Source: Phycisphaerales bacterium (lineage in GTDB: Bacteria; Planctomycetota; Phycisphaerae; UBA1845; Fen-1342). Taken from it: 64,000 bases of DNA. Location: NCBI GenBank assembly GCA_016710275.1, contig JADJXS010000001.1:2666001-2730000 (forward strand), written 5' to 3'. The notes under the pieces are model-generated. The model did not search any database. It was given only the letters and a program-made list of their open reading frames with translations, and was not told the DNA's origin. A program made the translations under genes and the position numbers. Shown here piece after piece: positions 33,558 to 42,488 of this stretch (positions are counted from its first letter, which is position 1; every line of letters starts with the position of its first letter).

Positions 33558-35185
33558 CGTGGAGCAGGCAGCGAGGAACCGTGTGGCGGCTGGCACTTTG
33601 GGCAACGTGCATTCTTCCAGCGATCCTGTTCACGATCGTTCCGATCGGCGTTCTCGTCTCCCGCGCGCTGAATGAGGGGAGCCGGCCCAGCTGGTCGGCC
33701 TCACACCTCCCAATCCTCGGCCGGACGCTTCTATTTTCCAGCTGTGTGGCGGTCGCAGCGACACTGTTCGGCACGTTCCTGGGTTATCGTCTGGGCGCCT
33801 CGGCCTGGCCGGGCAAGTCGCTCGCGCGCGTAGCGCTCTTGCTGCCCCTGCTGGTGCCGCCATATCTGCACGCGGTTGGCTGGACCACCCTGTTGCGCGC
33901 GGGAGGTTCCGTCGCGGATCTGATTCACGGGGCATTCGCCGTCGAGACGCTACGGCTGTCCGAAGCGATCTACTCCTTTGGCGGCGCGGTGTTCGTCCTC
34001 ACGCTCGCATATTGCCCGATCGCGGTGCTTTTCACCGAGAAGTCGCTGCAGTGGTCTTCGCCCGCGCTCGTCGAGGCGGCGCAGGTATTTGGGGCCGGCC
34101 GGTGGCGCACGTTTGCCGTTGCCCGCTGGCCTTACCTGCGGCCGGCTGTGGCATCTTCCGCGTTGATCGTCTTCCTGCTTACCGCCTCCGAACTCGGCGT
34201 CCCGACGATCCTGAAGGTGCCGGTGTTCAACTTTGAAGTGTTCACGCAATTGGCGGCCTTCAACGACATCACCGCGGCCACGTTGCTCTGCGCGCCGCTG
34301 GTCGCCGCCGGGCTGCTGGCGGTCGCCGCTGAACGGTCGATCAGCGGTCGGCCAGTTGAGCTGGAATCACCCGACATCGAACAGCCGCGGCCCGCCAGCT
34401 TTGGCAAGGCCGCGACTAACACGCTGCTCGTCGTAGGCTTCGTGCTCCTCAGTCTCGGCGCCCCGCTCGGCGCCATTGTGGCCGAAGGACTCGACCGGAA
34501 GGCGTTGACCGACATGGCGCGGGTCGCCGCCGAGCCAGCGTGGAGCACGCTCCGATACGCAGCAGGCGTGGTCGTTGCGCTGCTCGCCATCTCGCTTGGG
34601 CTCACGGCTGCCCTGCGTAATGGCCCGAGACTGCTGAATCGCGTGACCGATGCGGTCCTCTCAATCGGTTTTGCTGTCCCGAGCACGATCGTCGCACTCG
34701 GCCTGCTGGCGGTGTACGACCGCCCAGGGATCGCACGGCTGTGCTCACCGGCCGTCCTCGTGATTGCCGCGATTGTCGGTCGGTACGCGATCGTCGGCTT
34801 GCGTGTGGTTCAGCAGGCGCGCAACCAGATCCCGTCCGATCTATTCGATGCCGCCGCGATTGCCGGCGCGGGGCCGCTGTCGCAACTAATTCACATTGCG
34901 TTGCCCCTCATGCGCGTCGGCCTGCTCGTCGTGGTGCTCATGGGCATCGTGGTCGCCAGCGCCGAGATTGGCAGTACGATCCTGCTTCACGCGCCCGGTG
35001 AGGAAACGCTCGTCATCGCGCTGTACGCCATCGAAGCGAACAGCCCGCGCTCGAACGTTGCGGCGCTGTCATTGATTCAGCTTGCGTCAGTCGGAGTGGT
35101 TGCGTTGGTCATGGTATTGCTGGCAACGTTTTCATTTCGTGCGGGCTCGGCGTGGCCCCGCCGAAACACCGGGAGCAAGGATTGA
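33554..35185 (+). CDS. Iron-type ABC transporter permease (two fused domains)
   Basis: 543 residues from GTG 33554, overlapping the binding-protein stop by 4 bp; a more upstream start at 33539 is unlikely. About 12 hydrophobic segments fall into two repeated halves. Each half has an EAA-type loop: ALVEAAQVFGAGRWRTFAVA near residues 170-190, and LFDAAAIAGAGPLSQLIHIA near 430-450. This is the FbpB/ThiP architecture. No ATPase gene lies before or after it in the operon, which is unusual: the next gene is chrA. The system may borrow an ATPase encoded elsewhere, or the gene was lost. Confidence 0.85.
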   Translation: MTWSRQRGTVWRLALWATCILPAILFTIVPIGVLVSRALNEGSRPSWSASHLPILGRTLLFSSCVAVAATLFGTFLGYRLGASAWPGKSLARVALLLPLLVPPYLHAVGWTTLLRAGGSVADLIHGAFAVETLRLSEAIYSFGGAVFVLTLAYCPIAVLFTEKSLQWSSPALVEAAQVFGAGRWRTFAVARWPYLRPAVASSALIVFLLTASELGVPTILKVPVFNFEVFTQLAAFNDITAATLLCAPLVAAGLLAVAAERSISGRPVELESPDIEQPRPASFGKAATNTLLVVGFVLLSLGAPLGAIVAEGLDRKALTDMARVAAEPAWSTLRYAAGVVVALLAISLGLTAALRNGPRLLNRVTDAVLSIGFAVPSTIVALGLLAVYDRPGIARLCSPAVLVIAAIVGRYAIVGLRVVQQARNQIPSDLFDAAAIAGAGPLSQLIHIALPLMRVGLLVVVLMGIVVASAEIGSTILLHAPGEETLVIALYAIEANSPRSNVAALSLIQLASVGVVALVMVLLATFSFRAGSAWPRRNTGSKD

Positions 35186-35883
35186 GCGAGATCTCACAGA
35201 CTATCGCGAGCGAATCCGAGGGCTCGCAGAGTGCAAGCGCACACCCATCGTTCGGCGAGGCGTTGCGTTTCTGGCTGAAACTCGGATTCATCAGCTTCGG
35301 CGGACCGACCGGCCAGATCGCGATCATGCACACCGAGCTGGTCGAGAAGCGGCGCTGGATCAGCGAAGCGAGATTCCTGCATGCATTGAGTTACTGCATG
35401 CTCCTGCCCGGCCCCGAGGCCCAACAGCTCGCGACGTACATCGGCTGGCTACTGCATCGGACATGGGGCGGCATCGTGGCCGGCAGCCTGTTCGTCCTTC
35501 CATCGGTCTTCATCCTGTGGGCGCTCAGCTTCGTCTACGTGACGTACGGCAACGTCCCGTGGATCGCCGCCGTGTTCTACGGGCTGAAGCCGGCGGTCAC
35601 GGCCATCGTTGCCGCCGCCGTGATCCGGATCAGCAAACGCGCGCTGAAGAATGAGGTCATGTGGACGCTGGCGGCGCTGGCGTTCGTCGCAATCTTCTTT
35701 TTCAAGGCGCCGTTCCCATTGATCGTTCTCGGCGCCGGCGTCGTCGGCCTAGTCGGCGCGCGGCTCGCTCCACAACGCTTCATCGTCATCAGACCGCATG
35801 GCGAAGCTGGGAAAGCGAGCGACGCCGTCATCTCGGACAGCGCCATCACCCGGATGAACTCTCGGCCGTGCAGCACGCGATGA
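35182..35883 (+). CDS. chrA: Chromate transporter ChrA, truncated after N-terminal half
   Basis: ChrA exports chromate across the inner membrane. The start is probably TTG 35182, overlapping the permease stop as TTGA; GTG 35152 is the alternative. Motifs FWLKLGFISFGGPTGQIAIM, EKRRWISEARFLHALSYC and LLPGPEAQQLATYIGW are those of the CHR domain, and five to six hydrophobic segments follow. Real ChrA sequence seems to end near 35850. The last ~10 residues and the stop lie in prophage terminase sequence. Long-chain ChrA has a second half of similar size, so this copy lost its C-terminal domain at the junction. Whether the half-protein works, as natural single-domain CHR pairs do, is open. Confidence 0.85.
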   Translation: MSEISQTIASESEGSQSASAHPSFGEALRFWLKLGFISFGGPTGQIAIMHTELVEKRRWISEARFLHALSYCMLLPGPEAQQLATYIGWLLHRTWGGIVAGSLFVLPSVFILWALSFVYVTYGNVPWIAAVFYGLKPAVTAIVAAAVIRISKRALKNEVMWTLAALAFVAIFFFKAPFPLIVLGAGVVGLVGARLAPQRFIVIRPHGEAGKASDAVISDSAITRMNSRPCSTR

Positions 35884-36866
35884 ACTTGCGGCTGGGCCGA
35901 GGCGACGCCGCCTTCTGGGCGGAGTACCAGAACGAGCCGCTGCCGGAGGAGCAGGCGGACGATGAGCTGCTTACGGCCGACCAGATCGCAGCCAAGACCA
36001 ACGGCCAGCGTCGGGGCGAAGTCCCGATCGGCTGCACGCTCCTCTCGATGTTCGTCGATGTGCAAGGCAAGGCACTGTTCTGGCTCGTGGCCGCTTGGGA
36101 GAACGATTTCACGGGCTACGTCGTCGATTACGGCACGGAGCCCGATCAGAAGGAGGCGTACTTCACGCTGCGCGACTTGCGGCACACGCTCGCGGCCGCT
36201 TCGCCGCGGGCTGGTATCGAGGGTGCGATCTATGCGGGACTGGAACGGCTCGCCGAGCGGTTGCTGACGCGCGAATGGCGGCGTGACGATGGCGCGTTGG
36301 TGCGAATCGATCGCTGCCTGGTGGATGCGAACTGGGGCAGCTCATCGGACGTCGTGTACCAGTTCTGCCGGCAGTCGAAGCATGCCAGCCTCCTGCTGCC
36401 GTCGCATGGCCGGCATGTCGGCGCGTCGTCGCTGCCGTTCGCCGATTACAAGCGACGGCGCGGCGATCGGGCGGGATTGAACTGGCGTGTGCCGACGGTG
36501 ACCGGCAAGCGCGCCGTGCGGCACATCACCTTCGACACGAACTTCTGGAAGTCGTTCATCCACGCCCGTCTGACGGTCGCGATGGGCGATCCAGGCTGCC
36601 TGTCGCTGTTCGGGCGCAAGCCCGAGCCGCACCAGTTGCTGGCTGCGCACCTGACCAGCGAGTACCGCGTGAAGACCGAGGGGCGCGGGCGGACCGTCGA
36701 TGAGTGGAAGCTCCGCGTGGACGGGGCCGACAATCACTGGTTCGATTGCATGGTCGGCTGCGCGGTGGCGGCGTCGATGGAAGGCGCGATCCTCCCGGGC
36801 ACCGACGCTCGGCCCGTGCCGCGGCCGCGAGTGAAGCTGTCGGAGCTTCAGCGGGGGCGACCATGA
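35868..36866 (+). pseudogene. Phage terminase large subunit GpA, C-terminal (nuclease) fragment
   Basis: About 330 codons from VQHAMNLRLGRGDAAFWAEY to the stop at 36866. Motifs LLSMFVDVQGKALFWLVAAW, YVVDYGTEPDQ, RCLVDANWGSSSDVVYQFCR, WRVPTVTGKRAVRHITFDTN and DNHWFDCMVGCAVAASMEGA match the GpA-type large terminase C-terminal half. The N-terminal ATPase half (Walker A/B) is absent, replaced by chrA. Codons upstream of 35868 in the same frame overlap chrA and are not terminase-like. It overlaps the next phage gene as ATGA, the usual phage order. Confidence 0.8.
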
Positions 36867-36929
36867 ACGTCCCGAAGCGCACCATGCCCAAGCCGGACGA
36901 GCAGCGTGGGCTGCGCTGCCCCGCGTGCG
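36863..36929 (+). pseudogene. Com-like phage zinc-finger gene, 5' part, split by IS21 copy 2
   Basis: ATG 36863 overlaps the terminase stop. The residues MNVPKRTMPKPDEQRGLRCP and AC run into the IS at 36930. Joined to 39575-39690 the protein is about 60 residues with two Cys pairs (CPAC...CRHC) and the block YTRQRPGHI, like small phage zinc-finger proteins encoded next to GpA terminases. Confidence 0.75.
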
Positions 36930-37045
36930 TGTCAGCGGGCGGGCAAAAGCAGCCATTTGTGGGCGGGTCAAGAGCAGCCACTTGAGGAGCAGGCGATTTG
37001 TCGTCACAGCTTTCTTGGCCAGGAGTCTGGCCAGAGGAGCTACGG

Positions 37046-38665
37046 ATGGCGAATCGGCTCAAGATGGCGAAGGTTCATTCCATTCAGACGTTGCACGCGG
37101 CGGGCTGGTCGCAGCGGCGGATTGCGCGGGTGCTGGGCGTAGATCGCGGCACGGTAGCCCGCTATGTTCAGGCGCGCGGGCGGTTGAGCAAAACCAGCCG
37201 AACCTGCCCACCGGTCCGCCGGACGATCAAGACCAGCCAAACCCGCCCACCGGGTCGGGCGGTGCATCGGGAGGTCAAAACCAGCCGAACCCGCCCGCCG
37301 GGTCAGGGCCGGCCAGCCGCTGCGCGCCGCTGCGAGAAGTGATCGGGCGTGGCTGGACGCGGGTTGTCGGCCCCCGCATCTGGCAGGACTTGAAGGCCGA
37401 GCACGCTTTTTCCGGCGGGTACGACAGCGTCAAGCGTTTCTGCTTAGGCGGCTGCAAGGGAGCGCGCGCCGCCGTTCCGGCGGATGGAGTGCGCTGCGGG
37501 CGAGGAAGCGCAGGTGGACTTCGGCCGCGCGCGCCGGTCCTGGGCGCCGGCCGAGCCGGGGTTGAAGGGCGACGCATCCTCGGGATCGCGCGCGCGGCGG
37601 CGCTACCGCCGCCCGCACGTACTGCGGGTGGTGCTGAGCCATTCGCGCAAGGGTACAGCGAAGTCGTCGAGCGCCAGACGACCGACAACTTCATCCGCTG
37701 TCTGGAGAACGCCTTTCAGCACTTCGGCGGCGTGCCGCGGATGCTGGTGATCGACAACCTGAAGGCCGCGGTGACCAAGGCCGACTGGTTCGACCCGGAG
37801 CTGAATCCCAAGCTCCAGGCCTTCGCCGAGCACTGCGGCACGGTGATCGTGCCAACCCGGCCGTACACGCCGCGGCACAAGGGCAAGGTCGAGCGCGGCG
37901 TTGACTACGTGCAGGAGAACGCTCAAAGGCCGGACCTTTGACAGCCTGGCCGACCAGAACCGCTATCTGGCCGAATGGGAAGCCGCCGTCGCGGACACGC
38001 GCATCCACGGCACGACGCGCCAGCAGGTCGGCAGGGTCTTCGAGCAGATCGAGCGGCCGGCGCGGCCGCTGCCGGCCACGCGCTTCCCGTGCTTCCAGGA
38101 AGGCCAACGCATCGTCAATCGCGACGGCCACGTTGAAGTCGCCAAAGCCTATTACTCGGCGCCGCCCGAGTTCCTCGGCCGCAAGGTCTGGATCCGCTGG
38201 GACAGCCAGGTCGTGCGGCTCTTCGATCCGCAGTTCAAGCAGATCGCGATTCACGCCCGACGCGAGCCCGGCCGCTTCGCCACCGATCAGCGGCACATCG
38301 CGCCCGAGAAGCGCGGCGGCCTCGAGCGCGGCGCGGTCTGGTGGCTGCGGAAGGCGCAGGCCATCGGCCCCGAGGCCGGCCGCTGGGCCGAGACGCTGCT
38401 GGCGCAGCGCGGGATTCACGCCCTGCGCGCCGTCATGGGGCTGGTCAGCCTGACGCAGCGCCACGCGAGCGGCGCGGTGGAACAGGCCTGCGCCAGCGCC
38501 CGCGCCCATGCCGCCTGGCGACTGCGCGACCTGCGCAATCTGCTCAAACGCCAGCGCCGCCCCAGCAGGAGCGATTCGAGTTCATCACCGAGCACCCGCT
38601 GATCCGGTCCTTGTCGGACTACGGCCGGCTGGTGCGTTCCGCCTTCGAGGAGCCTGCACGCATGA
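37046..38665 (+). pseudogene. istA: IstA transposase, IS21 copy 2 (frameshifted)
   Basis: From ATG 37046 the N-terminal helix-turn-helix is intact (HAAGWSQRRIARVLGVDRGT), and the frame then reads three internal repeats encoding KTSRTCPP, KTSQTRPP and KTSRTRPP to a stop near 37342. MECAAGEEAQVDFGR (37484) and the catalytic segment MLVIDNLKAAVTKADWF...HKGKVERGVDYVQEN lie in two other frames. A 2-bp deletion relative to copy 1 near 37921 moves the C-terminal half (NRYLAEWEAAVADTRIHGTT to RDLRNLLKRQ) into yet another frame. An extra C near 38653 shifts the last codons. At least four indels separate it from a working IstA. Confidence 0.88.
37187..37305 (+). repeat. Three internal repeats resembling the IS21 terminal repeats
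   Basis: Inside istA, CAAAACCAGCCGAACCTGCC (~37189), CAAGACCAGCCAAACCCGCC (~37228) and TCAAAACCAGCCGAACCCGC (~37275) recur about every 39-47 bp. The stretch GTCAAAACCAGCC is identical to the inverse of the right-end repeat near 39530-39542. The same trio is present in copy 1 at ~7940-8060. Confidence 0.7.
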
Positions 38666-38717
38666 AAAAGACCAGAAAAGGCTTCTTCCCCTCCGGAGAG
38701 CACCAGGGAGACCTCCC

Positions 38718-39506
38718 ATGAATGACGCCCTGCGCACCGCCCTGACCCGCCTGCGCCTCTCGGGCCTGGCCCATTCGCTGGACGTGCGATTGGCCGAGGC
38801 CAGCGGCAACCGGCTCGGCCATGCCGAGTTCCTGGAACTTGTGCTCCAGGACGAGTTACTCGTCCGCAACGACCGGTTGATCGGCCGCCGCACCAAGGCC
38901 GCCGGCTTCCGCGAGCAGAAAACGCTCGAAGACTTCGACTGGCAGTTCAATCCGTCGATCAAGCGGAAAATCATCTTCGACCTTGCCGCTTACCGCTTCC
39001 TCCGCGAAGCGCGCGACGTGCTGCTGCTCGGCCCGCCCGGCACGGGCAAGAGCCACCTGGCCCAGGCCATCGGCCACGCCGTCATCAAGGCCGGCGCCAC
39101 CGTGCTCTATCGCTCCATCTTCGATCTGGTCCGCGACTTCCTCGGCGACGAAGCCGTCAGCGGACACGAGAAAACCCTCGACCGCTATCTGCGGCCCGAG
39201 CTGGTCATCATCGACGACATGGGCATGAAGCAGCTCCCCAAACGCTCAGGAGAGTACCTGTTCGAGATCATCATGCGCCGCTACCAGGTCCGCGCCACCA
39301 TGATGACCTCAAATCGCCCGCTGGAAGACTGGGGCAAACTGATCGGCGACGTGCCGGCCGCGACCGCTATCCTCGACCGCTTCCTGCACAACGCCGAGGT
39401 GATCAATATCACCGGCCGCAGCTACCGCCTCCGCGACCACGCCGCCAAACCCGAGGCCACTCAAAAGAAGAAACCAAAACCCGCTTGCGAACCCGTGGCG
39501 AAGTGA
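38718..39506 (+). CDS. istB: IstB AAA+ ATPase, IS21 copy 2 (intact)
   Basis: 262 residues from ATG 38718 behind a GGGAG site. IstB assists IS21 target choice and strand transfer. Walker A LLLGPPGTGKSHLAQAIG is near residues 103-120, Walker B ELVIIDDMGMKQL near 165-175, and the family block RRYQVRATMMTSNRPLEDWG follows. The length is usual for the family. It is the only undamaged transposition gene among the IS21 copies here, so it could act in trans with an intact IstA elsewhere. Confidence 0.95.
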   Translation: MNDALRTALTRLRLSGLAHSLDVRLAEASGNRLGHAEFLELVLQDELLVRNDRLIGRRTKAAGFREQKTLEDFDWQFNPSIKRKIIFDLAAYRFLREARDVLLLGPPGTGKSHLAQAIGHAVIKAGATVLYRSIFDLVRDFLGDEAVSGHEKTLDRYLRPELVIIDDMGMKQLPKRSGEYLFEIIMRRYQVRATMMTSNRPLEDWGKLIGDVPAATAILDRFLHNAEVINITGRSYRLRDHAAKPEATQKKKPKPACEPVAK

Positions 39507-39574
39507 GCATCATGCAAAAAACTGGCTGGTTTTGACCCGCCCACCTCTGGCTGCATTTAACCTGCCCGGTGACA

Positions 39575-39690
39575 GCGGCTGCGCGCACCTGCCGGTGCTC
39601 TACACGCGGCAACGCCCGGGCCACATTCTTCGCGTAAGATCATGCCGACACTGTGGGCGACGGGTGAGTACTCGGGAGCGGCTCGGGTAG
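39575..39690 (+). pseudogene. Com-like phage zinc-finger gene, 3' part
   Basis: Once IS21 copy 2 and one GCG are removed, the frame continues from the 5' part as CGCAHLPVLYTRQRPGHILR, then CRHCGRRVSTRERLG and TAG at 39688-39690. The second Cys pair completes the zinc finger. Nothing of the prophage continues beyond this gene. Confidence 0.72.
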
Positions 39691-39711
39691 TCCTAGCAGT
39701 TGGAGAATCGG

Positions 39712-40407
39712 ATGGCGGACAAGGACACAGACCCCGGTTCGTTGAGTATCGAAGAGCTGCTGAAACTCGAGGAATACAAAGCCCTGCGCACGGAGCTATT
39801 GGAGAACCGCCGCTTCCAATATCAGATTCTGTTCGGTGCTTCCGCAGCTACCGCTGCTCTGCTTACGTTCGCAGTCGGACAGCGGTCGAGCATGATGTGT
39901 CTTGTACCGCTGCTCGTTATTGTCCCGTCGGTTCGCATGATTGCTGGTATTTGGAATGGGACTGCATCGGGTGCTGCGTACCTCCGCGTTTTCTTTGAAG
40001 AGCCCGCTGCATTGACGAGTCGCGAGCCATTGCGTCGTCCAAGCTGGGAAAGTGCGCTTCTGCTTCGTCGCTCCCACTTTCTCGAATTCGAGCGGATATC
40101 AACTGCCGCCGTTCCGTTCACGTTCTTGCTTCTAGGGGCGATTTGCTTCGTCCTGAGTTTGCTCCTCATGCTCCCAGATGCCTTGCTCGAGGCGACGACA
40201 CAACCGGCAGGCTCCAATCTGTCAACGTCGCGGTTGCTGGCGACAATCGGACTGAACCTGATTGGAATCATCGTCCTTGCCCGTAGCGTTCGCCGATGCT
40301 GGCAATCGTGGAACTACGAACGGCATGATGAGCACGCGCGCCGATGGAAGTCGGTGCGGGACATGCTTAGCATCCATGCGAGCAGGCCGGACGAGTCTGC
40401 GCGGTAG
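39712..40407 (+). CDS. Hypothetical multi-TM membrane protein
   Basis: 231 residues from ATG 39712; ATG 39700 is possible, with GGAG close by. A charged N-terminal helix (SIEELLKLEEYKALRTELLE) precedes two hydrophobic segments (about residues 38-58 and 63-82). A ~50-residue soluble loop is followed by two more segments (about 130-152 and 172-192) and a basic C-terminal helix (HDEHARRWKSVRDMLSIHA). The architecture, 2+2 TM with helical ends, resembles small membrane effectors or ion-channel-like proteins of unknown function, but no family is recognised. It stands alone between two IS elements. Confidence 0.55.
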   Translation: MADKDTDPGSLSIEELLKLEEYKALRTELLENRRFQYQILFGASAATAALLTFAVGQRSSMMCLVPLLVIVPSVRMIAGIWNGTASGAAYLRVFFEEPAALTSREPLRRPSWESALLLRRSHFLEFERISTAAVPFTFLLLGAICFVLSLLLMLPDALLEATTQPAGSNLSTSRLLATIGLNLIGIIVLARSVRRCWQSWNYERHDEHARRWKSVRDMLSIHASRPDESAR

Positions 40408-40432
40408 CGTACAGATATTACCCCAGCCACCA

Positions 40433-41516
40433 AATGTTGAACATGTATTACCCCGCGGCGTATTGGATGGGTTCGGCTTTGAAGTAGTTGCGGACGATGT
40501 GGGGTCTCCGCTGTGTGTCGCGGAGGTACTGTTCGAGGTTGAGGATCAGTTCGTCTTTGGTTGCGGGTCGCTGGCGGCCGATGGCGTTGGTCTTGACATC
40601 GTTGTTCAGATATTCGTCGGGGTTGAGTTCGGGGCTGTAGCCCGGCAGGAAGAACATGCGGATGCGGCGGCGGTTGGCCTGCAGCCAGTCGCGCACCGCG
40701 GCGGAGCGATGCACCGGGTGACCGTCCACGATCAGGAAGATTCGGCGCCGTCGCTGACGCAGCAGCCGCCGGCAGAAGCGGATGAAGACCTCGGCATTGA
40801 ATGAGCCGTCGAAGACCAGGAAGCACAGATGTCCCCGGTTGGTGATGCTGGACATCATGTTCGCTCGGAAGCGCTGGCCTGTTCCCGGAATCACCGGCGT
40901 CCGGCCGCGCCGACCGTAGCTGCGCCCGGCCTGATGGTCGCTGCGCGCGCCGAGTTGATCGGCCCAGTGAATCTCGGCATGTTCGGCCCTGGCCCGCCTG
41001 GCGATCGCCGGATACTCCTCGCGCTTCCAGCGCTCCACGGCCGCCGGATCGCGCTCGTAAGCGCGTCGCAGCGGCTTCTGTGGCGTGAAGCCCCAGCGCT
41101 TCAGGTAACGGCTGGCGGTTCGCACCGACACCTGCAGGCCGGTGCGCGCGCGATCAGATCGCGGACCGCCTCGCGCGTCCAGAGCGCAAACGGCAGCTTG
41201 AGCTGGTCGGGCGTGCGATCGGTGATTTGCCTGACGATCGCGGCGGCCTGATGGGATGCCAGACGCGGTTCGGGGGGCCGTCCGCGCTTCTTCGAACGCA
41301 ACGACGTGATGTTGCCGCACTCCACCTTCGCCAGCCAGGTGTCGATGGAGGTCCGCGAAACGCCAAACGTCCGCGCGCGGCCGATTTCCTCATGCCCGCG
41401 CGGATCGCCTTCACCACCCGAACCCGAATCTCTTCCTGCACCTGCGGCGACAGCTTGCGTGTATCGAGTTGACTCATGCATGAAGTATATCACAAAGCCA
41501 CGACATGTCAAATATT
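40433..41516 (-). mobile_element. IS630-family element (decayed)
   Basis: It is bounded by AATGTTGAACATGT (40433-40446) and the imperfect inverse ACATGTCAAATATT (41503-41516); the exact ends are uncertain by some tens of bases. It contains one transposase gene on the minus strand with frameshifts. It lies directly before RHS fragment F. Confidence 0.7.
40448..41477 (-). pseudogene. IS630-family transposase (frameshifted)
   Basis: The true N-terminus is MSQLDTRKLSPQVQEEIRVR from 41477. The frame shifts near 41385 to one with FGVSRTSIDTWLAKVECGNI and KLPFALWTREAVRDLIA, then shifts again near 41145 to VSVRTASRYLKRWGFTPQKP and on to the end. The DDE core has HWADQLGARSD (Gln where a catalytic-region Glu or Asp-adjacent residue is usual), FLIVDGHPVHRS and FLPGYSPELNPDEYLNND. 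At least two indels disable it. Confidence 0.85.
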
Positions 41517-41543
41517 ATATGTCCCGGTTAGTAGGATTGTCAG

Positions 41544-42260
41544 TTGCCAATGGAACGTCATTTGTCCTGCATCGCCGGGGCGCGTAATTCCATTGAGCGT
41601 AGTCGCCGGGTGGTGGGGCGACGGTCGTTGCGTCGCCACTTGAGGCGGATCGATGATTTCGGGTACAATGACCGCAACGAGCTGCCTTCGTCGCATCGTT
41701 CGCCCGGTACGACCGAGTCGAGCGTGGCGAACTGGTTCGATTATGCCTACGACGCGATCGGGAACCGCGTGAGTTCGACGCGCTACGATTTCGATGACTT
41801 CGAAGACCCGCCGCGGATCGCGCGCGAGGCCGGGTATCTGGCCAACACGCTGAACCAGTACGAACGGGCGCAGCAGACGGCCGGGCCGGCGCCTTTTTCG
41901 ACGGAGTTTGATTACGACGCCGACGGCAACCTGGTCCGCATGGTCAGCTTCGGCGATGCGAACTGCGACGGCGTGCTGAACAATTTCGACATCAACGCGT
42001 TCGTGGCGGCGGCGCTCGATGCCGAGGAGGAGGAAGCGCCGCACGATTACTGCGTCGCGGCGGGCTTGAGCGAGAGCGGCTCCCCCAGCCCCTGCCAGGC
42101 CTGCTGGGACGCGCGCGAGACCTGGGGCGACCTCAACGGCGACGGCGTGTTCAACAACTTCGATCTCGATCCGTTCGTGTCGGTGCTGGTCGGCGGCGCG
42201 TCGTCGCCGGCATTCGCACAGGCGGGGGCGGTTGGCGCTGGAGCCCCGTCAGAGTGGTGA
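41544..42260 (+). pseudogene. RHS fragment F: YD repeats plus dockerin repeats, truncated
   Basis: This is the part of an RHS gene that precedes copy A's region. YD-type repeats (DDFGYNDRNELPSS, FDYAYDAIGNRVSSTRYDF, FDYDADGNLVRMVSFG) run directly into two dockerin-type Ca-binding repeats (GDANCDGVLNNFDINAFV and GDLNGDGVFNNFDLDPFV), separated by a Cys-containing spacer. Bases ~41932-42190 are nearly identical to ~55-310 in copy A but without the extra C, so the frame is intact here. Real RHS sequence seems to begin near 41630. It ends at 42260 just after ASSPAF, with neither core terminator nor tail. Confidence 0.8.
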
Positions 42261-42488
42261 ATGAAGTGGCGGTGCCTTGAGGGTTGTGCGCGATGCGCGG
42301 GGCGGGGTGGGCGAAACGGGGCTCGCCGGGTTGCTCGGTTGCCCGTGTGCGTACAGAAGTGCGTTTCTCTGTCGAACTGTATCTGTGTCGAGCTTACACC
42401 CGCGCTGGCCGCCGTGACCTCCATCGCCCCGCGCCGTCCGGAAAAATGCCTGTTTCGTACAAGCAGGTGCGGTGGTACGCTCTTGATC

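Larger units (their letters stand above)
36930..39574 (+). mobile_element. IS21-family element, copy 2
   Basis: 2,645 bp with the same ends as copy 1 (TGTCAGCGGGCGGG left, CCTGCCCGGTGACA right). Only a 3-bp overlap GCG can be seen between left and right flanks; removing one copy restores the reading frame of the disrupted phage zinc-finger gene, so the target duplication is either that short or has decayed. It carries istA (frameshifted) and an intact istB. The site used by the IS66-family element in copy 1 is empty here. Confidence 0.93.

Noticed and set aside
35661..35867. N-terminal 69 codons of a long terminase frame
   Set aside because: They overlap chrA in another frame and have Arg/Ser-rich shadow composition.
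7681..39574. Composite transposon bounded by two IS21 copies
   Set aside because: Each copy has its own interrupted gene that is repaired by removing that copy alone (lipoprotein; phage zinc finger), so they are independent insertions.
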